DNA from: a bacterium
GTDB lineage: Bacteria; Bacillota; Bacilli; Lactobacillales; Streptococcaceae
Direction of reading: 5' to 3'
DNA length: 52,139 bases
Assembly (NCBI GenBank): GCA_905221065.1
Contig: CAJNBS010000013.1
Coordinates: 1 to 52,139, forward strand
Of the stretch, positions 37,368-48,837 are shown in pieces. Position 1 is the first letter of the stretch. The number at the start of each line of letters is the position of its first letter. The notes below the pieces were generated by a model. It did not search any database. It saw nothing but the letters and a program-made list of their open reading frames with translations, and was not told the DNA's origin. Position numbers and translations under genes: made by a program.

Positions 37368-38209
37368 GCTCCGTATTCTCCCTTGTATTCTGTATAAGAC
37401 TTATCCATATCAGCGATGACAGCATCATGATGCGGTAACTGCTTATCTGCTGGCGGAGGAGTCATATAATCCCCAAAAGCAGTGCTGAGATAAGCATCGT
37501 AACCAACTGGAATCGGCATCTCTGTTCCTTCAAATGGCAAGAAAAGATTGTCTTCAAAAGATGCGATTGCGTACTTGTTTCTCATGTAGCCAGGACCTGA
37601 GCATAATTCGGTGATGCCATCACTCTCAGCCAGACTATACTTGGTCATTTCTTTCTCAGCTTTTTTCCAAATGTGATAACGGAGAGATTTTGGTGTCAAC
37701 CCCAGTAAAATTCGGCTTCCCCATTTCATGAGAGCTCCATGCTTTTCTGGAATAGTTTGGGCACAAAAAAGTGAATAAATCAGTGCCCAACGAACCTGTT
37801 TCTTTCGCTCAGCCGGATTTTTCGGATAATAATCCAAAGGCAACACATCTAAGGCCAAACCATGTGGCAAATCCAAATCCTGCTGATAAGGTTTGATACA
37901 GGTCGTTTCCTTGTCACGAATGGTAATAAAAAGATTGCGGTCGACAAAATCCGTGTTACTCTTTGACAAGAAATAACGTTCATCTGCATAACGAGGCCAT
38001 AATTCTGCTAATTTTTCATAATCTTTGCGAGGCATAAAAAAGTCTAGGTCGTCGTCCCAAGGAATAAAGCCCTTGTTTCGAAGGGCACCAATAGCACCTC
38101 CACCACAGAGATAGCAGAGCAAATCATGTTCTTTACAAAAGGCCACAAAATATTCAGCCATCTCCAGACTTCGAGCCTGAATTGCTTTTAAATCAGTCAT
38201 ATTATTCAT
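37364..38209 (-). CDS. LicD-family phosphotransferase (first gene of the operon)
   Basis: 281 residues. The core motif is GGGAIGALRNKGFIPWDDDLD (WDDDLD 51-56); AIGALRNKG replaces the LxGAVRHKG of its two neighbours, and LALDVLPLDYYPKN replaces the usual VDIFPxDG. So it belongs to a different LicD subgroup from the other two. Two ATG codons (MNNM) are possible starts; the first is used here. It heads the operon behind an extended -10 promoter at 38233-38238. Confidence 0.87.
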   Translation of the reverse strand: MNNMTDLKAIQARSLEMAEYFVAFCKEHDLLCYLCGGGAIGALRNKGFIPWDDDLDFFMPRKDYEKLAELWPRYADERYFLSKSNTDFVDRNLFITIRDKETTCIKPYQQDLDLPHGLALDVLPLDYYPKNPAERKKQVRWALIYSLFCAQTIPEKHGALMKWGSRILLGLTPKSLRYHIWKKAEKEMTKYSLAESDGITELCSGPGYMRNKYAIASFEDNLFLPFEGTEMPIPVGYDAYLSTAFGDYMTPPPADKQLPHHDAVIADMDKSYTEYKGEYGA

Positions 38210-38232
38210 TATTCTTTCTATCGTATCGTTTC

Positions 38233-38238
38233 ATTATA
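38233..38238 (-). promoter_or_regulatory. LicD-polymerase operon promoter
   Basis: TGGTATAAT on the minus strand fits an extended -10 (TATAAT 38238-38233). No strong -35. About 25 bases before the first LicD start codon. Confidence 0.6.
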
Positions 38239-38273
38239 CCACAAATAGGGGGTGAAAATCTATTGCAGACTGT

Positions 38274-38321
38274 AAAAAATCAAAGCCTGACTGCTAGATA
38301 AATAGCTATCAAACTTTGATT
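38274..38321 (-). terminator. psr / aro operon terminator
   Basis: AATCAAAG and CTTTGATT form an 8-bp stem around a 28-base loop (with internal pairing), followed on the minus strand by TTTTTT. It ends the long aro operon just before the LicD promoter. Confidence 0.65.
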
Positions 38322-38334
38322 CTTCTGTCTTATC

Positions 38335-39630
38335 TTATCTCAAACCCATCTGAGACAATTTATTCTGATATTTGTTTTGATCGACAAGCAAGCCCAAGCC
38401 TCCATAAACATCGTAGGCATCTACCCAGTCACCAAGTTCTGGAATCGTCAATTTTTCAATACCATTTTGAACTCCGTCTAGGAAAGACAAGCCATTTGTT
38501 AACAGGAAGGTATAAGGAACATTCGTTGAGGTCATTCCGAAGACTTTACCAAGTGCCTCTGAGCCTGTAAAGAGCTTGGTTGGATCTTTGATTTGCTGAA
38601 GAACTGCTGTCAGCACTTGCTGCTGTCTTTTGGTACGGCCGTAATCCGCCTCATCATCATCACGGAAACGAGCATAATTGAGCAAGGTTGAACCATTCAT
38701 CTGCTGTTTTCCGACTTTGATGGTTTGGGTTGGAGACTCAGTCTCAGTCGCATGTAAATCATCTCCGACTGTAGCTTCTGTTAGTGGACGCCCATTCAAT
38801 GTTGAAAATTGAGCATCAATCGTCACCCCATCAGGGAAAAGCGTGTCAATCGCTGTTGCAAAGGCTTGAAAATCGACCAAGGCGTAATACTTAATGTCCA
38901 AGTCAAAATTATCTTTCAAGACTTGACGAACCATTTCTGCCCCTTTTTGCCCCTCTTGTTCTCCTAACTCATAGGCTACGTTTAACTTGTTATCCGTCTG
39001 TTTTCTACCGTTAATCACTTGACTATAACCATCTATATAGACCAAATTATCACGCATGAAACTGACTAACTTAATTTTCTTATCTGAACCTCCGACATTT
39101 AATACCATAATAGAGTCAGTCCGCGTCTCAGCACTATTTTGACCAATTCGCCCATCTGTACCCATAATCAAAATATTAACACCATCTCTGGTATCCTGAC
39201 CATTAAAGACTTCTACTTGAGCTGCCCGGGCATTCGTATTTTTATCTGGATTAGCATTGGTATAACCTTTTAAGAACATAAAAATCATACCAAGCGCTAC
39301 ACAAGCTAAGATAGCCAATAAACCTGCGAAAATCCGGCCCCACCGTAGCTTCCGTTTTTTATTTTTTTTCTTTGGAAGAGAATTGATCTTCTGGTATCTC
39401 TCAGAACGACTACGACTATTATAAGAAGGAATTGAAGCGTTAGCACTTGTCTTTCCATAATCCTCGGTCAATTCTTGACTTTCTGAGGTGACGTCACTAC
39501 TTGCCCTACTTAATTTATCTTGCAAGTAAGCAAACTCTTTTTTCTCTCGCTCATTGAGGTAATGAATATTCTTAAAGAGATAGTCATAACGTAGTTGCTC
39601 ATGATGGCTTAAAGGATTTTCTTTACTCAT
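38335..39630 (-). CDS. psr: LytR-CpsA-Psr (LCP) family protein
   Basis: 431 residues. A cytosolic N-terminus of about 95 residues with a basic patch (KKKNKKRKLRWGR) is followed by one membrane segment (about 98-118) and an extracellular LCP domain: NILIMGTDGR, RTDSIMVLNV, VSFMRDNLVYIDG, and RFRDDDEADYGRTKRQQQVL. LCP enzymes attach teichoic acids or capsule to peptidoglycan using the conserved Arg/Asp residues. It overlaps the pheA stop by four bases (ATGA), tying it to the aromatic operon, as in pneumococcus. Confidence 0.92.
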   Translation of the reverse strand: MSKENPLSHHEQLRYDYLFKNIHYLNEREKKEFAYLQDKLSRASSDVTSESQELTEDYGKTSANASIPSYNSRSRSERYQKINSLPKKKNKKRKLRWGRIFAGLLAILACVALGMIFMFLKGYTNANPDKNTNARAAQVEVFNGQDTRDGVNILIMGTDGRIGQNSAETRTDSIMVLNVGGSDKKIKLVSFMRDNLVYIDGYSQVINGRKQTDNKLNVAYELGEQEGQKGAEMVRQVLKDNFDLDIKYYALVDFQAFATAIDTLFPDGVTIDAQFSTLNGRPLTEATVGDDLHATETESPTQTIKVGKQQMNGSTLLNYARFRDDDEADYGRTKRQQQVLTAVLQQIKDPTKLFTGSEALGKVFGMTSTNVPYTFLLTNGLSFLDGVQNGIEKLTIPELGDWVDAYDVYGGLGLLVDQNKYQNKLSQMGLR

Positions 39631-40471
39631 CTTCTCTCCTTTCCATGATCTGATATTGAATAAATAGGATAGGCACCCAAAACTTTATACTGGATTCCAA
39701 TCGCTTCTAATTCTTTTTGGGCAAAGTGGACCAAGTCCTTATCGGCATAATCCACATCGATAATGAAAAAGTATTCGCCTAGCGCTGTCTTGAGTGGACG
39801 ACTTTCAATTTTTGTCAGGTCAATTCCTCGCCAAGCAAAAGTAGAAAGGGCCTTGTAGAGTGCACCAGGAAGGTTGTCAGGTAAGGTCAGGGCCAAACTC
39901 ATTTTTTCAGTTTGTGATTTCAAGGGAATAGCTGCACCTTCAGCTCCCAGAACCCAGAAACGTGTGAAATTAGCTTCCATTTCCTGAATATCCTCGGCAA
40001 TCAGTTCCAAGCCATATTCTTCTGCAGAACTTCTAGGGGCAATAGCTGCATAAGGCTGGTCTGGATGCTCGGAAATAAAGCGGGCAGCATAGGCTGTACT
40101 GGCTGTCACCTCAATTTGAGCCTCTGGATACTCTTCATCGATGAATTTCTTTCCTTGCGCCAAAGCCTGTGGGTGTGAAAAAATCTTCTCAATCTTAGTG
40201 TGACCTGGAACCACCATCAACTGCTGATGAATAGGTTGAACGATTTCTGCTACTGCTTGTATGCGTGCCTGATGAAAAAGGTAGTCCAAGGTTTCATGAA
40301 CACTACCCTCGATAGAATTTTCAACTGGTACCACAGAATAGTTCACCAAACCTTGCTCATAGGCCTTGATGACATCTGTAATATTGGCAAAGGCCTGCAA
40401 TTCCTCATGAGGAAAAGCTGTCTGCACAACGTGATGTGAAAATGATCCCTTGGGACCTAGATAAGCAATTT

Positions 40472-40475
<4 letters not shown>
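39627..40475 (-). CDS. pheA: Prephenate dehydratase
   Basis: 282 residues, converting prephenate to phenylpyruvate for phenylalanine. The N-terminus is IAYLGPKGSFSHHV; the catalytic TRF motif appears as NFTRFWVLG; the C-terminal ACT domain has the ESRP phenylalanine-binding motif (IESRPLKTALGEYFF). No chorismate mutase domain is attached. It overlaps aroK by four bases upstream and psr downstream. Confidence 0.95.
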
Positions 40476-42654
<2,179 letters not shown>

Positions 42655-42664
42655 GATTTTCTCC

Positions 42665-43768
42665 TTATTTGACAACGACTGTGTAGTCGGTATTTTCTGT
42701 TATGAGGTGCTCGGCTCGTTCCAAATCTTGAGCATTTTTAAATGAGATTTGTAGAATCCCGTGAATATCCTCACGGTTTTCCTCGTTGATGTGGATGTTA
42801 ACCAAAGAAGTTCCACGTAGTAGTTCCAAAATCCGTAAGATGACATCTTCTTCATCGGGAACGTCAACATAGAGATCGTAAGAACTGTCCACACCGCCAC
42901 GCTTATGGATTTCCATAGCCTGCCGTTGTTCACGCGCCTGATTGAAAAAGTTCCAAATCTGCTCCTCGTCTCCCTTGCTGATGGCTTGTCCAACCTCATC
43001 TAAGCGCTCCTTGAAATCCTCAATTCGATCCAGAATAGTTTCACGATTAGACAAGAGAATAGAAGTCCACATACCTGGCTCGCTTTCCGCAATTCGGGTC
43101 ATATCTCGAAAACCACCGGCCGCAAAGCGTCTTGCCATCTCATGTTCTTGAGCATAGACCGCAGTCTGCTCCATGAGACTAGAAGCCAGAATATGTGGAA
43201 AATGGCTAATCTGAGAAGTCACTCGATCGTGCTCCTTGGCATCAATCTCGATAAAGCGAGCGTGAAGACCTGAAAGCAAGTCCTTCATTTCCTCAAGCGT
43301 ATCCTGACTTGTCAGGCTCGAAGGTGTAAAGATATAATAGGCATTTTCAAAGAGATTGACATCCGCAGAAGCTGCCCCTGTCTTGTGACTACCAGCCATG
43401 GGATGGGCTCCGACAAAGCGAACAGGCTTGCCAGCAAAATACTGCTCCGCCGCATCTACGATGGATGACTTGGTTGAGCCCGCATCTGAAATAATCACTC
43501 CTTCTTTCAAGTCCAAGTCGGCCAACTCCTTAATAAAGGAAATGGTTTGCTTAATCGGCAAACTGAGGATGATGATATCTGCCAAAGGAGCAAAACTGGC
43601 AAAATCATCCGTTGCACGGTCAATCATGCCTTCTTTCAAGGCGATATCTCTCGAAGCTTGACTGCGATTATAACCTAAAATTTCATAATCTGGATGATCG
43701 CGTTTGATACCGAGTGCCATAGAGGCACCAATCAAACCAAGACCTGCGATATAGATTGTTTTTGCCAT
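42665..43768 (-). CDS. tyrA: Prephenate dehydrogenase
   Basis: 367 residues; oxidative decarboxylation of prephenate toward tyrosine. The NAD-binding motif is [16 protein letters not shown] (7-22); the catalytic-region [10 protein letters not shown] and the later [13 protein letters not shown] are visible; a C-terminal ACT domain (about 295-367) could sense tyrosine. It follows aroC by nine bases in the operon. Confidence 0.94.
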   Translation of the reverse strand: MAKTIYIAGLGLIGASMALGIKRDHPDYEILGYNRSQASRDIALKEGMIDRATDDFASFAPLADIIILSLPIKQTISFIKELADLDLKEGVIISDAGSTKSSIVDAAEQYFAGKPVRFVGAHPMAGSHKTGAASADVNLFENAYYIFTPSSLTSQDTLEEMKDLLSGLHARFIEIDAKEHDRVTSQISHFPHILASSLMEQTAVYAQEHEMARRFAAGGFRDMTRIAESEPGMWTSILLSNRETILDRIEDFKERLDEVGQAISKGDEEQIWNFFNQAREQRQAMEIHKRGGVDSSYDLYVDVPDEEDVILRILELLRGTSLVNIHINEENREDIHGILQISFKNAQDLERAEHLITENTDYTVVVK

Positions 43769-43777
43769 AGGAACTCC

Positions 43778-44944
43778 TTAATAGTTCTTTGTATAGTCTC
43801 GGTGTTGGGCTACCGCTTCTTTTAATTCCTCAAGATTATCTGATGAGAATTTTTCAAGGATTTCTTGTGCCAGAACCGTTGCTACAACAGCTTCCATGAC
43901 TACTCCTGCAGCTGGAAGGGCGGTCGGATCACTTCTCTCCACAGTTGCCTTGTAAGGTTCGTGGGTTTCGATATCCACACTCATAAGTGGTTTGTAGAGA
44001 GTAGGAATAGGTTTCATGACTCCACGAACAACGATGGGTTGCCCATTAGTCATACCACCTTCAAAGCCGCCCAGATTATTGGTACGGCGAGTATAACCAT
44101 CTTCTTTAGACCAGAGAATTTCGTCCATAACTTGGCTGCCTTTGCGGTAACCAGCTTCAAAGCCGAGGCCAAATTCCACTCCTTTAAAGGCATTGATAGA
44201 GACAACTGCTTGGGCCAATCGCGCATCCAATTTTCTGTCCCATTGAACATAGGAACCAAGGCCGACTGGAACACCTCCAACGACTGTCTCGACAACTCCA
44301 CCGATGGTATCACCATCACGTTTGATTTGGTCAATATAATCCTTGATTTCCTGCTCTCGTTCTTGATTGACAATAGAAACTTCAGACTGGGCAACTCGTT
44401 CCTTAATCTCTGCAACTGTCAGATTTTCAGGAACATCGATTTCCTTGCCGCCAAAGACCACGACATGGTTGGCAATCTCCATATCCAGTTCAGCCAAGAG
44501 GCGTTTGGCTACTGCTCCAACTGCTACTCGCATGGTTGTTTCACGAGCTGATGAACGTTCCAAGGAATTTCTCAAATCATCAAAACGATACTTGATGCCC
44601 CCAACCAAATCGGCATGTCCTGGACGTGGATGGGTAATTTTTCGTTTGCTTTTAAGGCGTTCTTCAATGTCCTCTGCAGACATGATATCCAACCATTTTT
44701 GGTGATCCTTATTGATGACATCCATAGTAATGGGAGCCCCTGTCGTTTTCCCGTGGCGAACGCCCGATGTAAAGACAACCTGGTCACTCTCAATCTTCAT
44801 ACGACCACCACGACCGTAGCCACCCTGACGGCGTTTGAGGTCCCCATTGATATCCTCAGCTGTCAAAGGAAGTCCAGCTGGAATTCCTTCAATGATAGCC
44901 GTCAGACGGGGGCCGTGTGATTCTCCTGCAGTTAAATATCTCAT
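43778..44944 (-). CDS. aroC: Chorismate synthase
   Basis: 388 residues; makes chorismate from EPSP using reduced FMN. Signature segments: [14 protein letters not shown] (7-20), the Arg-rich [12 protein letters not shown], and [14 protein letters not shown]. The length is normal. Placed between aroB and tyrA. Several plus-strand frames across it are shadows. Confidence 0.95.
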   Translation of the reverse strand: MRYLTAGESHGPRLTAIIEGIPAGLPLTAEDINGDLKRRQGGYGRGGRMKIESDQVVFTSGVRHGKTTGAPITMDVINKDHQKWLDIMSAEDIEERLKSKRKITHPRPGHADLVGGIKYRFDDLRNSLERSSARETTMRVAVGAVAKRLLAELDMEIANHVVVFGGKEIDVPENLTVAEIKERVAQSEVSIVNQEREQEIKDYIDQIKRDGDTIGGVVETVVGGVPVGLGSYVQWDRKLDARLAQAVVSINAFKGVEFGLGFEAGYRKGSQVMDEILWSKEDGYTRRTNNLGGFEGGMTNGQPIVVRGVMKPIPTLYKPLMSVDIETHEPYKATVERSDPTALPAAGVVMEAVVATVLAQEILEKFSSDNLEELKEAVAQHRDYTKNY

Positions 44945-44953
44945 ACACTCTCC

Positions 44954-46021
44954 TTATTTTACCAAGTAGTCTTTCATCTCTTTCAGAGAAACTGGGTGAA
45001 TGGTCGCCGAACCAAGCTCTGGGACCAAGACCAATTTCAAGGTGTTGCCACGCGCTTTCTTATCATGAGTCAAAGCCTGATAAAGCTTGTCAACATCCCA
45101 GTTTTCATAGTCAACAGGTAGTCCAAATTTCTGACACATCTCTGTGATAGATTGGGTAATGCCAGCTGGCATGAGTCCCTTTTCCTCAGCAACCTTGGAA
45201 ATCTGCACCATGCCCATGGCCACAGCTTCTCCATGCATGACCTTACCATAACCGGCAGTCGCTTCAATGGCATGGCCAATGGTGTGGCCAAAGTTAAGGT
45301 AAAGCCGAACACCATTGTCCAACTCATCCTCAACCACCATCTTGCGCTTAACCTGACAAGAATGTTCAATCAAAGTCTCTGCACTTTCCAAAATGCTCTC
45401 AACAGAACCATCTAGCTCCGTCAAGATTCTCCAAAGTTCTGGATCCTCAATCAAGCCATACTTGATGACCTCACCCATCCCTTCAATCAGTTCTCTTTTT
45501 CCGAGCGTTTCAAGGACAAGTGGATCAATCAGAACCCCATCTGGTTGGGCAAAGGTCCCCACCATATTCTTAGCAAATGGAGTGTTAACACCTGTCTTTC
45601 CACCGATAGAAGAATCAACCTGGGCTGTCAAGCTGGTCGGAATCTGAACAAAGTGAATGCCCCGCATATAGGTAGAGGCTACAAAGCCAGCCAAGTCTCC
45701 AACGACACCACCACCAAGAGCCACAATTCCATCGCTACGAGTCAGCCCCTGCTTAACTAGGAATTCATAGACTTTCTGAACAGTGGTTAAATTCTTTCTT
45801 TCTTCCCCTTCTAAAAAGTCAAAAACAGCTACCTGAAAACCAGCATCTTCTAGGCTGAGCTTGACCTTCTCTGCATAAAGAGAAGCTACATGGTTGTCTG
45901 TTACAATGACCACTTTTTGCGGTTGCCAGAGTTCTCGCAACCATTGACCAGCCTGGGCCAGACAACCTTTTTCAATCTGAATATCATAAGGATGATGAGG
46001 AATATCGATTCTGATTTTCAT
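44954..46021 (-). CDS. aroB: 3-dehydroquinate synthase
   Basis: 355 residues; second shikimate-pathway step, from DAHP to dehydroquinate, using NAD and a divalent metal. [19 protein letters not shown] (103-121) is the NAD/metal region; [11 protein letters not shown] follows; metal His residues occur in [12 protein letters not shown] and [10 protein letters not shown]. No DAHP synthase gene is in the window, so that first step is encoded elsewhere. Confidence 0.95.
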   Translation of the reverse strand: MKIRIDIPHHPYDIQIEKGCLAQAGQWLRELWQPQKVVIVTDNHVASLYAEKVKLSLEDAGFQVAVFDFLEGEERKNLTTVQKVYEFLVKQGLTRSDGIVALGGGVVGDLAGFVASTYMRGIHFVQIPTSLTAQVDSSIGGKTGVNTPFAKNMVGTFAQPDGVLIDPLVLETLGKRELIEGMGEVIKYGLIEDPELWRILTELDGSVESILESAETLIEHSCQVKRKMVVEDELDNGVRLYLNFGHTIGHAIEATAGYGKVMHGEAVAMGMVQISKVAEEKGLMPAGITQSITEMCQKFGLPVDYENWDVDKLYQALTHDKKARGNTLKLVLVPELGSATIHPVSLKEMKDYLVK

Positions 46022-46039
46022 AGGAGAATCTCCCTTTCT

Positions 46040-46894
46040 TTATTGGTATTTTTCTGTTAAGGACTGCCAAATTTCTTCTGTCGGCATTTCCTTTCCTGTC
46101 CACAATTGAAAAGCTTCTGCAGCTTGATAGAGCAACATTCCCAGACCATTGACGGCGGGATTTCCCTGACTTCTAGCCCATTTCAAAAATGGAGTTTCAA
46201 AGGGTTTGTAAATAATATCTGCCACCAAGAGAGTTTCTGGTAAGACTATGCTTTCAGGAATTGGCGACGACTGGCCATCCATGCCCACACTAGTTGCATT
46301 AACCAGTAAATCCGACTCGGCAATCCTTTCCTGCAAGACAGGAACATCTTCTAAAGCATACAAGTCCACTTTAAAGCCTGTTTGCTCCTGTAACTTGTCT
46401 AGGTAGGGTCTTGTTTTTTCCATAGAAACTGAACGAACAAAGACTGAAATCTGACTGACGCCGTCCAAAATAGCTTGCGCCAAAATGGACTTGGCCGCAC
46501 CACCTGCACCCAGCAGGATCATCTTCTTACCTGTAATTGTAAAAGAAGGCAAGCTCTTAAAAAATCCCTTGCCATCTGTATTATATCCAATTAAATTGCC
46601 ATTATGATTGACAACCGTATTGACCGCACCGATCAAGCGCGCTTCGTCACTCAGCTCATCCAAATATGGAATCACTTGCTCCTTATAGGGCATGGACAGG
46701 TTGATACCAAACATCTGGTAGCGGCGAATATTGGCCACTGTTTCTGCCAAGTCAGCTGCATCAATCTCCCAAGCCACATAAGCACCGTTGGTAGCTGTCG
46801 CCTCAAAGGCCCTATTGTGGATAAAGGGCGAAATAGAATGCTTAATAGGATTGGCAACAACTGCAGCTAAACGTGTATAGCCATCAAGCTTCAT
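46040..46894 (-). CDS. aroE: Shikimate dehydrogenase
   Basis: 284 residues; reduces dehydroshikimate to shikimate with NADPH. The substrate-binding [13 protein letters not shown] is near the N-terminus and [15 protein letters not shown] follows with the catalytic Lys; GAGGAAKSI (about 126-134) is the NADP site; NGLGMLLYQ is near the end. It overlaps aroD by 11 bases. Confidence 0.95.
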   Translation of the reverse strand: MKLDGYTRLAAVVANPIKHSISPFIHNRAFEATATNGAYVAWEIDAADLAETVANIRRYQMFGINLSMPYKEQVIPYLDELSDEARLIGAVNTVVNHNGNLIGYNTDGKGFFKSLPSFTITGKKMILLGAGGAAKSILAQAILDGVSQISVFVRSVSMEKTRPYLDKLQEQTGFKVDLYALEDVPVLQERIAESDLLVNATSVGMDGQSSPIPESIVLPETLLVADIIYKPFETPFLKWARSQGNPAVNGLGMLLYQAAEAFQLWTGKEMPTEEIWQSLTEKYQ

Positions 46895-47561
46895 CCAAAA
46901 TCTCCCTGATTTTTTTCATACTAGCTAGAGAAATCTGACCAGGAGCACTAGCTTCATCTAGACTGGCAAAGGACCAGCTAGAACCCGTCACATCCGCAGT
47001 GATACGAGAGACCTTGCCCACCTTGCCCATAGAAATAGTCACATATTCCTGTTCAGGATTGAGGGTTTTAAAGCCTCGTGTATAGTTCATCAAGTCTAGC
47101 ACATCCTGCTCCGTGTGAGCCATAGCCGCAACCTTAACAAGTTTTGGATTTAGGCTCGTCAACTCTGACAAGATTTCCATCATATTTTCAGGTGTTTCTT
47201 GGAAATTGTGGTAACTCAAAACGAGATTCGGGAAGTCCAACATTTCCTCAAAAACATCCTTGTAGCTATAGTACTCAAAATCAATATAATCTGGTTGATA
47301 GAGTTGCGCCACTTCCTTGATGAGATGGATATATTCTTCTGGAGAAAGGTCAATTTCTCCCCCTTCAGCACGAGTTCGCAGGGTGAAAACCAATTCACGA
47401 CCTGCAAATTTTTCAAAAATAGCTGGAGCCACCTGCAAAATCGCTTCTTTAGGCAGATAGTCGGCACGCCATTCAATAATATCAGCATCTTGATACCTCG
47501 TGGCATCCAGAGCCTGGGCCTCCTCTAAACTTCTTGGCATTACTGAAACGATTAATTTCAT
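46884..47561 (-). CDS. aroD: Type I 3-dehydroquinate dehydratase
   Basis: 225 residues; the Schiff-base (class I) enzyme. [10 protein letters not shown] near 28-37 and [15 protein letters not shown] near 140-155, where the Lys forms the Schiff base; [10 protein letters not shown] and PGQISL close the active site. It overlaps the methyltransferase gene by four bases and aroE by eleven. Confidence 0.94.
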   Translation of the reverse strand: MKLIVSVMPRSLEEAQALDATRYQDADIIEWRADYLPKEAILQVAPAIFEKFAGRELVFTLRTRAEGGEIDLSPEEYIHLIKEVAQLYQPDYIDFEYYSYKDVFEEMLDFPNLVLSYHNFQETPENMMEILSELTSLNPKLVKVAAMAHTEQDVLDLMNYTRGFKTLNPEQEYVTISMGKVGKVSRITADVTGSSWSFASLDEASAPGQISLASMKKIREILDEA

Positions 47562-48721
47562 TTACTAACCTTCATACTAATCACCTTGAGGTAATTACTA
47601 CTTTCATCTTTTTTATTATAGGCGAAATCTGCTGGAAGACCGTATTTGTTTAAAATCTGGTAACTTCTTCCTGCGAAGCCTTTATCAATTTGTTCTGTAA
47701 ATTTCTGACGGGAAACATTGGCAGCATTAGTACTGGCAATGATAATCCCTCCCGGATTTAAAACCTCAAGACTCTGGGAAATCAACTTGTGATAATCCTT
47801 GGCCACAGAGAAGATCTGTTTTTTGTTCCGAGCAAAGCTAGGCGGATCTAGGACAATCACATCGTAGGTCAATCCTTTTCGTTTGGCATATTTGAAATAC
47901 TCAAAGACGTCCATAACTATAAAACGATGGTCGTCTGTGTTCATTCCATTAGCCTGAAAATGCGCTTGAGACAATTCTCGTGAACGTTTGGCTAGGTCAA
48001 CAGAAGTTGTCTGGCTAGCTCCTCCCATAGCTGCAGCTACTGAAAAGGCCGCTGTGTAGGAAAACATATTGAGCAAGGATTTGCCCATAGCCAATCCATC
48101 AACCAGACTACCACGAACTTCATGCTGATCTAGGAAAATCCCTGTCATCAAGCCATCATTCATGAAGACCTGATACAGAACCCCATTTTCCAGAACAGTG
48201 AAAAAGTCAGGTGCTTCTTGACCATAAACATGGGCAGATTCGTAGTCTAGCCCCTTAAAGCGGATCTTCTCATAGGTCCCTAAAACCTCAGGGAAAACCT
48301 GTCTAAAGGCTTCTGAGATAGTCTGACGAATCTGATAAACATAAGAGTTATACCAAGAAAAGACAGCATAGTCGCCATAAAGATCCACTGTCAGACCCCC
48401 AAAGCCATCTCCCTCTTGATTAAAGAGACGAAAGGCAGTTGTCAAATCATCTTGATAGTAGGCGCTTCTCTTTTCTTTAGCTTGTCTAAACAGCGTTTCA
48501 AAGAAAGCTTGATTGAAGGCCACCTTGTCTTTGCTAACAAACCAGCCCAAGCCCTTGTTTTGCTGAGAAAGATAGGCAGTCCCAAGAAAGTTTCCTTCCT
48601 GACCCTGCACTTCTACTTCCTGATCCTTAAGATTGACATTCTCAAGATCACTGGCTTCTAGTAAAACCTGACCTTTGGCGAGCTTCTTTTCAACCCTTTT
48701 GCTGACTCTTATTCTATTCAT
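47558..48721 (-). CDS. Class I SAM-dependent rRNA methyltransferase (RlmI-like, with PUA domain)
   Basis: About 387 residues from ATG 48721. An N-terminal PUA-like domain ([17 protein letters not shown]) is followed by a middle domain ([20 protein letters not shown]) and a Rossmann methyltransferase domain ([20 protein letters not shown], then [15 protein letters not shown], the DPPSF motif). RlmI-type enzymes make m5C in 23S rRNA; the exact site here is unverified. It is the first gene of the aro operon. ATG 48730 is excluded because it overlaps the -10. Confidence 0.85.
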   Translation of the reverse strand: MNRIRVSKRVEKKLAKGQVLLEASDLENVNLKDQEVEVQGQEGNFLGTAYLSQQNKGLGWFVSKDKVAFNQAFFETLFRQAKEKRSAYYQDDLTTAFRLFNQEGDGFGGLTVDLYGDYAVFSWYNSYVYQIRQTISEAFRQVFPEVLGTYEKIRFKGLDYESAHVYGQEAPDFFTVLENGVLYQVFMNDGLMTGIFLDQHEVRGSLVDGLAMGKSLLNMFSYTAAFSVAAAMGGASQTTSVDLAKRSRELSQAHFQANGMNTDDHRFIVMDVFEYFKYAKRKGLTYDVIVLDPPSFARNKKQIFSVAKDYHKLISQSLEVLNPGGIIIASTNAANVSRQKFTEQIDKGFAGRSYQILNKYGLPADFAYNKKDESSNYLKVISMKVSK

Positions 48722-48728
48722 AACTACC

Positions 48729-48757
48729 ATTATATCAAACTTTTAGCCAATTCTCAA
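48729..48757 (-). promoter_or_regulatory. Promoter of the methyltransferase-aro operon; predicts a leaderless mRNA
   Basis: On the minus strand -35 TTGAGA (48757-48752), 17-bp spacer, -10 TATAAT (48734-48729). Only seven bases separate the -10 from ATG 48721, so transcription should start at or within a base or two of the start codon. Confidence 0.7.
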
Positions 48758-48801
48758 AAAAGAAACTACCCTTGCTTTTTTACTCTTCTTTTAAAAAATG
48801 G

Positions 48802-48807
48802 TATACT
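48802..48807 (+). promoter_or_regulatory. ltaS-like gene extended -10 promoter
   Basis: TGGTATACT on the plus strand (TATACT 48802-48807) with a weak -35 near TTTACT. It lies about 30 bases before the GTG start, back-to-back with the methyltransferase promoter. Confidence 0.55.
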
Positions 48808-48837
48808 AATACTAATAAAAACTTAGGAAGTAATTGT

